From the NCBI GenBank assembly GCA_018829445.1, contig JAHJTV010000038.1, positions 1 to 64,000 of the forward strand: a DNA stretch of 64,000 nucleotides. The letters run 5' to 3'. How positions within the stretch are numbered: the stretch's first letter is position 1; the number at the start of each line of letters is the position of its first letter. Under the pieces are notes generated by a model. That model saw only the letters and a program-made list of their open reading frames with translations. It was not told the DNA's origin and ran no database searches. The position numbers were made by a program, and so were the translations under genes. This DNA comes from a bacterium (GTDB taxonomy: Bacteria > SAR324 > XYD2-FULL-50-16). Shown here piece after piece: positions 45,670-54,678 of this stretch.

Positions 45670-47937
45670 ATGAGTGAAAAAAACCGAGACGATAGAATAT
45701 TGAGCAGAGAACTGGAGATATCGCTTATCTCTGCAGTACGTGATGCACAGAAGCGACGTCATGAATATGTCACCCTGGAGCATGTCTTTTATGCCATCCT
45801 GTTTGATCCCAGAACAGCCAAAATTATTGAGGATTGCGGCGGTAATGTCTTTGAACTTAAGTCACAGCTGGATCAACACCTTTCCTTGAAGATAGAACCT
45901 CTTCCGGAAAATATAGTTCAAGATCCCATCCAAACGCTGGCTTTTCAACGACTGATGCATCGGGTCATGACTCATATTCAAAGCTCCGGTAAAAAAGAAG
46001 CAGATGGTGGAGATGTATTGGCCGCGTTATTTAAGGAGGTCGATTCCCATGCTGTCTATTTTTTAAAATCCCAGGGTGTGACAAGACTTGATGTGCTCAG
46101 AATCGTATCCGGTTATAAGGAATCAGATACACAGGAGATAGAGCAGGACGAAATCCGACAGGAGACCACAGAACGGATAAAATCCGGCAAAAAGAGTGCG
46201 CTGTCTTCCTACACGACAAATCTTACGCTATTGGCAGAGCAGGATAAAATCGATCCCGTTATTGGTAGAGAAGATATTCTTGAAAGAACGATGCAGGTTC
46301 TTTGTCGAAGACGAAAAAACAATCCTATTTTCGTCGGTGATCCGGGTGTAGGTAAAACAGCAATCTCCGAAGGATTAGCTCTCAAAATCAAGTCCGGAGA
46401 TATCCCTGAAATCCTGACAGATGCCGAGATCTATACCCTGGATATGGGGGCATTATTGGCTGGAACCAAATTCAGGGGAGACTTTGAACATCGTTTAAAA
46501 GGAGTGCTGACAGAAATTTCAAAACTGGCAAACGCTATTTTGTTTATTGACGAGATTCACACGATCGTAGGTGCAGGATCAACCAGTGGGAGCTCAATGG
46601 ATGCATCTAATATTCTTAAACCTGCATTGGTTTCCGGGAATATTAAATGTATTGGCGCAACTACCTATTCCGAATATAGAAATTTCTTCGAAAAAGACAG
46701 GGCTTTGTCCAGACGATTTCAAAAGATTGATATCAATGAACCGTCCGTGAGTGAAACCATACAAATCCTGAAAGGATTAAAATCCAGATATGAAGATCAT
46801 TATAAGATTCGATATTCAGCTACCGCCATCAAGAGTGCGGCAGAACTTTCTGCCAAATATATAAACGACCGTTTTTTACCCGATAAAGCGATTGATGTTA
46901 TTGATGAAGCAGGAGCTGCCTGCATGCTGTTACCAGCCAAGCGAAAGAAAACTGTTATCAACGTTCCCGATATTGAAAAAGTAGTCTCCCAGATTGCCCG
47001 CATCCCCTTGCAACAGTCTGTTCGTTCAGATGGAGAATCCTTAAAACACCTTCAGAAGAACCTTCAGGAAAGAGTATTTGGTCAAAATGAAGCAATAGAA
47101 CACATAACAACCAGTATTAAAAGAAACAAGGCAGGACTGGGACATCCCGAGAAACCGATTGGATCATTCCTTTTCACAGGACCCACCGGGGTTGGTAAAA
47201 CAGAGGTGAGTCGGCAGATTTCAGATCTACTGGGAATTAATTTCGAACGCTATGATATGAGCGAGTACATGGAAAAGCATTCGGTTTCCAGGCTCATAGG
47301 AGCGCCTCCCGGTTATGTCGGTTTTGAACAGGGTGGTCTGTTGACAGAAGCTATCAGAAAGCATCCTCATTCCGTTTTATTACTGGATGAAATTGAAAAG
47401 GCTCATCAGGATATTTACAATATTCTTCTCCAAATCATGGATCATGCGACACTCACCGATAATAACGGACAAGAAGCTGATTTTAGGAATGTGATCCTCA
47501 TTATGACCTCAAATGCTGGTTCGATGGAAAGAGGCGCAAAAGCCATTGGATTTGGAGCAACTAATCAGGATAAGGAGATGGAGGCTGTTGAAAGACTATT
47601 TCCCCCGGAGTTCAGAAACCGTTTGGATGCCATTGTTACATTCAACTCGCTTTCCACTACAGTCATGAAGTCCATCGTTGATAAGTTTATGAACGAGCTG
47701 CAAGCCCAGTTAAAAGCCAAAAAAGTCACCTTTGAGTTAACTGAAAGTGCTCGGATGTGGCTGGCGAAGAAGGGCTACAGCGAAGAATACGGTGCCAGAC
47801 CTTTAAGCAGGGTTATACAAAAAGAGATAAAAGACAGGCTATCAGACGAAATTCTTTTCGGAAAGCTAATCAAAGGCGGTAAGGTTAAGATCAACTGCCG
47901 AAACGACCAACTGGTTCACACAATCAAACCATCATAA
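45670..47937 (+). CDS. clpA: ClpA ATPase subunit of the ClpAP protease
   Basis: A 755-aa class I Clp/Hsp100. N-domain (ELEISLISAVRDAQKRRHEYVTLEHVFYA), D1 with Walker A GDPGVGKTAIS and FIDEIHTIVGAGSTSGSSMDASN, D2 with GPTGVGKTEVSRQ and LLLDEIEKAHQDIYN. There is no middle coiled coil, which excludes ClpB/ClpC. It unfolds proteins for ClpP, which is not in this window. Ends just before a long inverted repeat shared with the convergent gene. Confidence 0.96.
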   Translation: MSEKNRDDRILSRELEISLISAVRDAQKRRHEYVTLEHVFYAILFDPRTAKIIEDCGGNVFELKSQLDQHLSLKIEPLPENIVQDPIQTLAFQRLMHRVMTHIQSSGKKEADGGDVLAALFKEVDSHAVYFLKSQGVTRLDVLRIVSGYKESDTQEIEQDEIRQETTERIKSGKKSALSSYTTNLTLLAEQDKIDPVIGREDILERTMQVLCRRRKNNPIFVGDPGVGKTAISEGLALKIKSGDIPEILTDAEIYTLDMGALLAGTKFRGDFEHRLKGVLTEISKLANAILFIDEIHTIVGAGSTSGSSMDASNILKPALVSGNIKCIGATTYSEYRNFFEKDRALSRRFQKIDINEPSVSETIQILKGLKSRYEDHYKIRYSATAIKSAAELSAKYINDRFLPDKAIDVIDEAGAACMLLPAKRKKTVINVPDIEKVVSQIARIPLQQSVRSDGESLKHLQKNLQERVFGQNEAIEHITTSIKRNKAGLGHPEKPIGSFLFTGPTGVGKTEVSRQISDLLGINFERYDMSEYMEKHSVSRLIGAPPGYVGFEQGGLLTEAIRKHPHSVLLLDEIEKAHQDIYNILLQIMDHATLTDNNGQEADFRNVILIMTSNAGSMERGAKAIGFGATNQDKEMEAVERLFPPEFRNRLDAIVTFNSLSTTVMKSIVDKFMNELQAQLKAKKVTFELTESARMWLAKKGYSEEYGARPLSRVIQKEIKDRLSDEILFGKLIKGGKVKINCRNDQLVHTIKPS

Positions 47938-47950
47938 TCTTTCCTTGTCG

Positions 47951-47986
47951 ATTACCTTCAAATAAGCCTCAACTCTTGAAGGTAAT
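47951..47986. terminator. Bidirectional terminator-like inverted repeat
   Basis: ATTACCTTCAA (47951-47961) and TTGAAGGTAAT (47976-47986), a perfect 11-base stem with a 14-base loop, sit between the convergent clpA and FmdB-like genes. No long U tract, but position and perfect pairing favour termination or 3'-end protection on both strands. Confidence 0.5.
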
Positions 47987-48024
47987 CCACTTCCAATTCG
48001 CTCTTCTCAAGAACTTCAATTTTT

Positions 48025-48357
48025 TTAGGACGCTTTAGTTTCCGGCGCTTTCTCTTTTGGTGCGGGTGCTGGACTCTCTTTAGCAGGTTTTGCACCTTCT
48101 GCGGCTGTTGTTTTAGCCTCTGTTGCAGGTGCTGAATTGCTATCCGGTTTTGCTGAAGAGGAACTGTTAGAATCACTAATCGAATAACCATCTTTATACC
48201 ACCCCCCTCCTTTTAGATGGAAGGCAGGAATAGACGTTTTTTTGGAAAGAGATTCTTGGTTACACGATGGACAAAAAGTCAATGGGTCATCAGAAAATTT
48301 TTGAATAACTTCAAGTTCTTTCTTACAATTTTCGCAAACATATTCGTAAAGTGGCAT
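48025..48357 (-). CDS. FmdB-type zinc-ribbon regulatory protein
   Basis: About 110 aa. MPLYEYVCENCKKELE and FCPSCNQE supply the CxxC...CxxC zinc ribbon of the FmdB/CxxC_CXXC_SSSS family (small putative regulators). The second half is low-complexity Ser/Ala/Pro/Lys. I chose ATG 48357, which matches the family MPxYEYxC start and follows AGGACTTGGAA; a TTG two codons earlier is possible. Stand-alone gene. Confidence 0.8.
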   Translation of the reverse strand: MPLYEYVCENCKKELEVIQKFSDDPLTFCPSCNQESLSKKTSIPAFHLKGGGWYKDGYSISDSNSSSSAKPDSNSAPATEAKTTAAEGAKPAKESPAPAPKEKAPETKAS

Positions 48358-48530
48358 TTCCAAGTCCTGATACTGCTATGTTTCAATTAAGATTTATAAA
48401 ATCTATACAGGTTTTATGTGTTATACTGAATTTAAGGTTTCTCTTAAAAGATATAAGATAATCTCAGGTCAGTCAAGATCACGGTGTAAAAGCACATGAT
48501 GTAACTCATTCAATTGAATTTGGAACCCGC

Positions 48531-50042
48531 TTAATCCTTTGTCTTGTCTTTCTTGTCATAATGCCTTCTTCCGAGATTTTTAGGAGGGTTTGGATTAAAA
48601 GGATGGGGAACAGATGTCCTTCTTGCATAAAGTCGTCTTTTAAAATCGGAAACCTGGGGATGGAGACGTTTTATATTCTGATTTAAAGACCTGGATAATT
48701 TCTCGAAATCACTCCGAAACGGATAGAGTAGGAACTGCCGTTTTAATGGATGAACTGTATAACGCCGTTTATGTACGTTTGATTCAGCAGATTCCAACAC
48801 TGTTTTTCTGACAGGAATACTCCTGGAGAATACATTCTTTAAAGGATGTTCTGCATAAGCACGTTTTACCGATTTGAAGGTCACATTGGAAAACCATTCG
48901 GATACATTAATTGTTTGAGTATCTTTTAAGGCATACTCTTTCTTATAACCGGATTCCACGGGTTCCAAATCTGCATGGTCTTTTGGATTGATCTCCTCTT
49001 CCCAATTTAAAACTCCCTCGCTTGTCTCAATATTGAAGCTGGATAGGTTTTTATTTTTAATCGGTTTTTTATCCAACAATTTAACAATATATGCAGCAAT
49101 ATCATCAGAAGCTTCTTTGCCTTGATCTGCTGAGCATTGTACCTTCCTATCTTGCGGACTATCACTGACAGAAGCCTTCTTATCAAACGGATTTAAATAA
49201 CTTTGGTAAATATTCTCCGATTGAACGGTTTTTTCTCTGACTGTTTCTTCTATCGGTTGACAAAATCTATCGTAAAAACTATCTCCAAATAAATTTGTTT
49301 GTCCATCTCCCAGATAAGGTAATAAGTTAGCCAGCACTTTTTTTCTGGTATTTGTTTTTGTTTTTGCTCTTTTTAAGATGCGAGCAATATCATTATTCAG
49401 CAATGTGCTGGTGAGCTGCACATGTCCCTGGCTGAGTTCATCATTATGGACGTAGTTATGGAGAAGAATATTTTCTATATTGCAGTATAGCTGATCAATT
49501 ATCTGTTCACCTGCCTGTATGGGAATAAATCCCTGTTCACCTGATCGACTTCCATGGGAGTAGTAGATACGGCACCCGATTTTGATATCAAGCGAGTCTT
49601 TTATATTATCAACAATGAACGTCCTATTTGTTTTTTCCGAAGTTTCGTTGATATCAATTGATGCGTTTTTGATGACAAATCCGGCAATATCATCTCTGGA
49701 ACTCAACTGATTCAGGATGAATTGGGTTTCTTTAAAAAGAGCACTATTGGATAATCCCTCTAAGGTTTTGATTGAAATCCCATAATGAGAAGAATGGATA
49801 TCACCGCAATAATAATAGGTGATGAATTTTTGAGAGACCAGAGTCGCAATATTCTGCAGGATAATATCTTTACTGATCGAAAAGGGAATACTGAGAATCA
49901 CTCGTTCCCTGAAGCCGTTTGAATGGTTGAGATACAGAGATGCCGAGGGATCTATTGATACAACGGGTTTAATGTTCTCCTTGATTTTGAACTGAATGAG
50001 TTTTAGATCGTCAAATCTGATATAAAGCTTATCCGCATCCAT
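48531..50042 (-). CDS. Hypothetical 503-aa protein with a basic HPLK-repeat tail
   Basis: The N-terminal ~240 residues are alpha/beta (DKLYIRFDDLKLIQFKIK, PVVSIDPSASLYLNH), the middle ~240-390 is polar and probably disordered, and the C-terminal ~110 residues are strongly basic. That tail has two close repeats, KRAYAEHPLKNVF (393-405) and KRRYTVHPLKRQF (425-437), and a weaker third around VPHPFNPNPPK. No signal peptide. The layout would suit binding of nucleic acid or an acidic surface, but this is inference. It borders the defence island; a shared transcript is unlikely because of a 195-base gap with no obvious gene. Confidence 0.65.
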   Translation of the reverse strand: MDADKLYIRFDDLKLIQFKIKENIKPVVSIDPSASLYLNHSNGFRERVILSIPFSISKDIILQNIATLVSQKFITYYYCGDIHSSHYGISIKTLEGLSNSALFKETQFILNQLSSRDDIAGFVIKNASIDINETSEKTNRTFIVDNIKDSLDIKIGCRIYYSHGSRSGEQGFIPIQAGEQIIDQLYCNIENILLHNYVHNDELSQGHVQLTSTLLNNDIARILKRAKTKTNTRKKVLANLLPYLGDGQTNLFGDSFYDRFCQPIEETVREKTVQSENIYQSYLNPFDKKASVSDSPQDRKVQCSADQGKEASDDIAAYIVKLLDKKPIKNKNLSSFNIETSEGVLNWEEEINPKDHADLEPVESGYKKEYALKDTQTINVSEWFSNVTFKSVKRAYAEHPLKNVFSRSIPVRKTVLESAESNVHKRRYTVHPLKRQFLLYPFRSDFEKLSRSLNQNIKRLHPQVSDFKRRLYARRTSVPHPFNPNPPKNLGRRHYDKKDKTKD

Positions 50043-50237
50043 AGGTTGACTGCACCAATGATTCTCTCGAAAAACCAGATGATTGTCTAAGTGTATGATA
50101 TTTTATTTTTTGATTTTAGTGAATTACAAAATAATGTAAAGAAGGAAAGCGCTGGTACGGCATTCTTTCGAAAGGCATTGAACTTCTTTTAAGGAATTGA
50201 TTATCAAGACAAAACTCCAAAGGAACCCAATTGACTT

Positions 50238-51053
50238 TTAGTGATTAAAAACCATTTTTTTAAGTGGTTCAGGTGCATACTTATGAATGCAAGCTTCGGC
50301 AACTGAAGAGAACTCCTGCTCGTATGAGATGTAGGTCTTTAATTGATCGGCGGCTTTTCTTTTGATGACCTGGGCCATGGGACCCGCCTGAGAGCTATTG
50401 GCACTTTTAAAGTCTGCTATTCGCAGAAAGCATTCATTCCACTTGATCCCACGTTTACTATTAAGTTTACTCAAGCGATTCAAACCCAATATGTCGATGG
50501 TTAGCTCAACGCGCTTTATTTCATCATCCGAAATATCGCCAGCAGGGACAGCTTCACAGGCATCATCCTCTTTTTTCTCGAATGAGATCAGGCGGGTGTC
50601 ATCCGTGGTGGGATCAATCAGTACAATGAGTTCACCGCATAATTGTGAGTCGCACCAGTTTTTATCCGCTCTCGCTCCTGCTGTTAACGGAAAGCGATCT
50701 TTCTTTTTGGTATTGATCAATTGACCGGCAATCACATAATTCTTCCAATTGAAGGTTAACCACCAATAGCCTTCTTCCGTGCTTTTATCGGCGTTGGTTA
50801 TTCTACCTTTGGGTCGGAAATGATCCACATGATAGGGCGATACCGATTCTTGCGCTTCAGTATACCAGCATTTATTGTTAAACTGTTTTAGCAACCAGTT
50901 GCGAATCCTGTCGTCACGCCAGAATCCTTCATGTTTATCCAAGATTTCCTGCCGTTTTTCCCTGGTCTCAGCTGCCAGCAGAGCCTCCTTAATTTTTTCA
51001 GCCTCATCGACCCAATCTTGAGGCGGCGTTCCCACAATTCGTACTTTCCTCAT
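50238..51053 (-). CDS. HNH endonuclease, PtuB-like (Septu-type effector)
   Basis: A 271-aa HNH nuclease: KCWYTEA (61-67), YHVDHFRPKG (74-83) and WLTFNWKNYVIAGQLIN (98-114) form the beta-beta-alpha metal site with Asp-His and Asn residues in place. This is the pattern of PtuB and the HNH effector of retron Ec78-like systems. The start ATG overlaps the ATPase stop (ATGA at 51053-51050), so ATPase and nuclease are made together, as in Septu. No reverse transcriptase is nearby, so it is not a retron. Last gene of the defence operon. Confidence 0.85.
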   Translation of the reverse strand: MRKVRIVGTPPQDWVDEAEKIKEALLAAETREKRQEILDKHEGFWRDDRIRNWLLKQFNNKCWYTEAQESVSPYHVDHFRPKGRITNADKSTEEGYWWLTFNWKNYVIAGQLINTKKKDRFPLTAGARADKNWCDSQLCGELIVLIDPTTDDTRLISFEKKEDDACEAVPAGDISDDEIKRVELTIDILGLNRLSKLNSKRGIKWNECFLRIADFKSANSSQAGPMAQVIKRKAADQLKTYISYEQEFSSVAEACIHKYAPEPLKKMVFNH

Positions 51054-52708
51054 AGCCCACCCTCATCAACGCCATATTTCTGAGCCATTTCCTTGATGCT
51101 TTTTTTCTTTTCCTCTTTGGCCATTTCAAACAGTATTTTTTCTGCTATTTTGTCCTGCTCAGCCAGTTCCGACTTGGTAAAGAGATTCTCATTCGGCAGA
51201 CTACGAGCCTCAACCATTTTTTCAATAAACAGTTTGTACATGGGATCACGGCTTTCAAACATAAAACCGAGATCGTCCAGACGGACACGCAATTTTTCCA
51301 GTTCTTCCTTTTCCGCCAGACTTAATTCGTTCTTGGAAGATTTTGCAATGAGGGTGTTCCTGCGGTCCAACGATTTCTGAGTGGGTGGGTCCAGTGTTGA
51401 CCTCAGCCCAAACATGTCGCTTTTTAGCAACCCTGAAACGCCCATCCCCTGTGGATCTTCAACTGGGGTTATTGCCTGAACCAACCCATTCTCGACAGTG
51501 AGGATTTGCACCTGTTCTTTTTTCAGACCACCGATCATCAAAGGATCATGAGTGGTCACCAGGATCTGTGAGGGACTGTCGCCAATTACATTTTTAATAT
51601 TATCAAAATAATGCAGCTTCCAAATGGGGTTCAGGTGCGTGTCCGGTTCATCCAGTAAAAAGAGGGTTTCATCTTCTTTGGTGAGGCGCATTAAGCCAAG
51701 TACCGTCAGCAATTGTTGTTCGCCTTCGGATAGTTCTCGAAATAGGATATCCCCTTCGGTATTCTGGTGTTTGACCTTGATCTTGACTTCATCGATCAGA
51801 TCCGAAATATAGGTGCTTTCCAAATATTTAAAGAAGGTAACCGGTGCGGGTTCCCCTAAGTTTTCATCGGAAAAAGCGTTGGCCAAACCCTGCAATGCTT
51901 TTTCATCGGGAAGGAAGAGATACAATAGCTCAAATTTTTCTTTCCGATCACGAAAGTCAACCGTGCGGGTTTCATCGCAATCGATGGGAGCGATGGCGTA
52001 GTGCCACAGTCTATCAAGAAAATGACGAACCTTTCCTCGCGCATACCAAAACCGATTATCTCCGGTTGTAAGCATGGTTTCGGAGGGACTGCTGCCAAAC
52101 CAGTAAGGTCTTTTTAACGCAAAAAGCACCGATTCCAAATCCTGAATCCCCAAGTCTGAAAGTATCTTTTTTACTTCAGGATCATTTTCAATGAGATACG
52201 CCAGCAGCACAAACTGCGAATGCACATTCCGGCACAGAAAGAGCCGACGGAGCGGGATGTTTTCTTCACTCAGCAGGTCATCATAGAACTTTTTCTGGTG
52301 GCGGTGAAACAGTTCTTCGATACGATCATTTTTGCCGGAGTAGTAGGCAAACACATTCTTGGGTAGAAGCCCATTCTCCTCTTTGCAGATGGCGGTGGCG
52401 GAACTCTTTTTTCCATCTACCACAATCGTCGGCGTTTCATTCTTTTCAGCCGTCACTGCAACGGTCTGACCGCGAACCTCATATTCCAGTTGATAGGCAA
52501 ATTCGGGTTTGTTTTTCAGGTCCAGGTCACGGAAGATGATGATGAGGGCTTCCAGCAGATTGGATTTGCCGGAGCCGTTTTGGCCGATGATGGCGTGGCT
52601 GTTGAAGATAACAGGCTTGCCATCGGCGTCTTTACCTGCCGGGGTGAATGCGATGGTGAAATCCCTCAGGTTACGGAAGGATTTAATGAACAAGCGATTG
52701 ATTCTCAT
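51050..52708 (-). CDS. RecF/SMC-like AAA ATPase, PtuA-like (Septu-type)
   Basis: A 552-aa ABC-type ATPase: FIKSFRNLRDFTIAF opening strand, Walker A GQNGSGKS (42-49), signature LSEGEQQ (326-332), Walker B LLDEPDTHLNP (351-361) and H-loop THDPLMIGG. A long insertion (~100-300) lies between Walker A and the signature. There is no TOPRIM domain, so it is not OLD. Followed by an overlapping HNH gene it matches the PtuA-PtuB arrangement: the ATPase senses or gates, the HNH partner cuts. The C-terminal ~120 residues are charged helices. It overlaps hsdS by ATGA at 52708-52705. Confidence 0.85.
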   Translation of the reverse strand: MRINRLFIKSFRNLRDFTIAFTPAGKDADGKPVIFNSHAIIGQNGSGKSNLLEALIIIFRDLDLKNKPEFAYQLEYEVRGQTVAVTAEKNETPTIVVDGKKSSATAICKEENGLLPKNVFAYYSGKNDRIEELFHRHQKKFYDDLLSEENIPLRRLFLCRNVHSQFVLLAYLIENDPEVKKILSDLGIQDLESVLFALKRPYWFGSSPSETMLTTGDNRFWYARGKVRHFLDRLWHYAIAPIDCDETRTVDFRDRKEKFELLYLFLPDEKALQGLANAFSDENLGEPAPVTFFKYLESTYISDLIDEVKIKVKHQNTEGDILFRELSEGEQQLLTVLGLMRLTKEDETLFLLDEPDTHLNPIWKLHYFDNIKNVIGDSPSQILVTTHDPLMIGGLKKEQVQILTVENGLVQAITPVEDPQGMGVSGLLKSDMFGLRSTLDPPTQKSLDRRNTLIAKSSKNELSLAEKEELEKLRVRLDDLGFMFESRDPMYKLFIEKMVEARSLPNENLFTKSELAEQDKIAEKILFEMAKEEKKKSIKEMAQKYGVDEGGL

Positions 52709-54678
52709 GATAACTTAACCTTTTCTTCAATGATGCGGACTGCGGCTTTTTGGGGTTCTTCAATCCAACCCTTGATCATTTCGATTTTCAATTGGCGGTA
52801 GAACTCGTCGATGGGCAATCCGGAGTGATTCCAAAGCGCTTTGGCCGAGAGTTCATCGTTATTTTTCACCAGCAATGCACTGAGGGGGGCATGATCGCTA
52901 ATATCGGGCTTATTGACCAGTTTCAGTTTGGTGACCAGTTCGGTTTTGGGAGCTTTCATTTTTTCCTGTTTTTCGGTGGTTATGCCAGTGATGCTCTCAA
53001 CGATAGCTTGGGCCAGTTGTTCTGCTATTTTTCGTGATTTTTGCAGTTGTTTTTGCAGGGTGTCACAGTAGGATAAAAGTGAATGGGTTTTTTCTACGAT
53101 TCGTTTTTGTTCGGCAGAAGGAGGAGTTCCAACGACTTTAAAAAATAGTTTTTCAGTCTCCAATCTACATGTGCCATGACTTGATCTTTCAATTAGATTT
53201 AAAAACTGACTCTTATATCCTTTTGATATTATTAACAAGAACTCGTGAATAGATGGAAGATAGGGACATAAAGCTTTCATATCTTGATTGATCGTTACTT
53301 CAGTAGTCGCAACTGCAACAGGAAATGAATGGGCAAGTATCATTCCTCTTACAACAAACAGAATTGAGTTTTTGGGAATTGGTTTTACCGAGCTATTTAA
53401 TAAAGCTTCATTAGAAATCTTATTTTGAGTTATTGAAAGATATTCAACTTTCATATCTTTTGGACTAACCCAAGGTATATGTCCATTCCAGTAACTAGCA
53501 TTTGCTTTGCTAGGTGTCCCCCCTCCTAAAATATATCCAAAGTCACCTAGTCGGCACCATTCCCACCCCTTGGGGAGTTTAAAAGGTTTTTCATCATCTT
53601 TGATTTCTGGCAGTGGTTTGTCTTTTTTGATTTTCTTTTTGCGAATCAGCTCTACTTTTTCTTTGGCGATTTTTTGTAGGAGTTCGCTGGCGGGTTCGTC
53701 GTTGGGGTCTTGGGGGACGAGTTTTCCCATGACGGCGTTTTGGAGGATGCATTTTTTGAGGTCTTCCACATCTTCCGGGGCTTCAAAGAGTTTGGGGAGG
53801 TTTTCTTTAACCCGCTTCCAGGCGATTTGCAGTTCCTTACCAGCCTGGGCGTTGGCCAAGTCCTCCAGCGCCGAGACTCGGGTGTTTTTTACCAGCTTCG
53901 ACCGTTTCTGCTGTTGAGCCTCCAGCTGATCACAAAGCGCCATCAACTGATCTACTTTCGCCACAATCCGTTTTTGTTCTTCCAGAGGAGGTAGTGGGAA
54001 GGCAGAGTTTACAATCTTAATTCTAGAAATATTTGGTTGAGCTGCACCAGCGCCAAGCTTGATAAAATTTGGCTTCATCGCCTTAAGCAAAATCACTAAA
54101 TAATTAGGTTTTACAATAGAATGTGCAGTACACGCGCAAACTGCTTGATTAGTAGTTGCTGCAATTTCAAGAATGCCGACATCTCCAATATTTGCTCCAT
54201 ACATAGCCACTAAAACTGAACCAACTGGATTTAAACTCAAAGGACAATTATCCAATGCTTGTTGAGTGATTTTTTCTTCGGTAGACCTTATTCTTCCTTG
54301 TTTGACTTCACCTGATTTTACCCAAGGGATTTCTCCATTATAATAAACAGTATTTGTACGGCTTGGTGTTGATCCTGATTTCCATGAACCAATCGCACCC
54401 AATCTTGTCCAGTACCAACCTAAAGGAGCTGTATATCTTATTTCACTCGATTTGATATCCGGCAAAGCTTCTCGTTTTTTTCGAAATCCAGATTTTTCAA
54501 GGTTTTCTATTTCTATTTTTACTTTATTTAGTAACTCACTCGCCGGTTCGTCATCTGGATTCTGCTCAACCAATTTCCCCATCACTGCCAACTGCAAAAT
54601 CATCTCCCGCATCCGGGGCACACCACCAGGGGCATTGGCGATGGCACTAAACTCTTTTAAAAATGTTTGGGGATTCAT
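52705..54678 (-). CDS. hsdS: Type I restriction-modification specificity subunit
   Basis: 657 aa, longer than the usual ~400-450. Two target-recognition domains are each preceded by a conserved repeat, MREMILQLAVMGKLV (23-37) and LKKCILQNAVMGKLV (307-321), both continuing DEPASELL. TRD cores begin WYWTRLGAIGSWKSGSTPSR and WEWCRLGDFGYILGGGTPSK and end PLPPLEEQKRIVAKVDQL and TPPSAEQKRIVEKTHSLL. A ~90-residue C-terminal extension (after about 565) is not part of the basic HsdS fold. The TRD stretches are visibly more AT-rich than the conserved repeats. ATGA overlaps on both sides. Confidence 0.93.
   Translation of the reverse strand: MNPQTFLKEFSAIANAPGGVPRMREMILQLAVMGKLVEQNPDDEPASELLNKVKIEIENLEKSGFRKKREALPDIKSSEIRYTAPLGWYWTRLGAIGSWKSGSTPSRTNTVYYNGEIPWVKSGEVKQGRIRSTEEKITQQALDNCPLSLNPVGSVLVAMYGANIGDVGILEIAATTNQAVCACTAHSIVKPNYLVILLKAMKPNFIKLGAGAAQPNISRIKIVNSAFPLPPLEEQKRIVAKVDQLMALCDQLEAQQQKRSKLVKNTRVSALEDLANAQAGKELQIAWKRVKENLPKLFEAPEDVEDLKKCILQNAVMGKLVPQDPNDEPASELLQKIAKEKVELIRKKKIKKDKPLPEIKDDEKPFKLPKGWEWCRLGDFGYILGGGTPSKANASYWNGHIPWVSPKDMKVEYLSITQNKISNEALLNSSVKPIPKNSILFVVRGMILAHSFPVAVATTEVTINQDMKALCPYLPSIHEFLLIISKGYKSQFLNLIERSSHGTCRLETEKLFFKVVGTPPSAEQKRIVEKTHSLLSYCDTLQKQLQKSRKIAEQLAQAIVESITGITTEKQEKMKAPKTELVTKLKLVNKPDISDHAPLSALLVKNNDELSAKALWNHSGLPIDEFYRQLKIEMIKGWIEEPQKAAVRIIEEKVKLS

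Noticed and set aside
47958..48191. 77-aa minus-strand ORF
   Set aside because: Overlaps the FmdB-like gene in another frame and is driven by its low-complexity tail.
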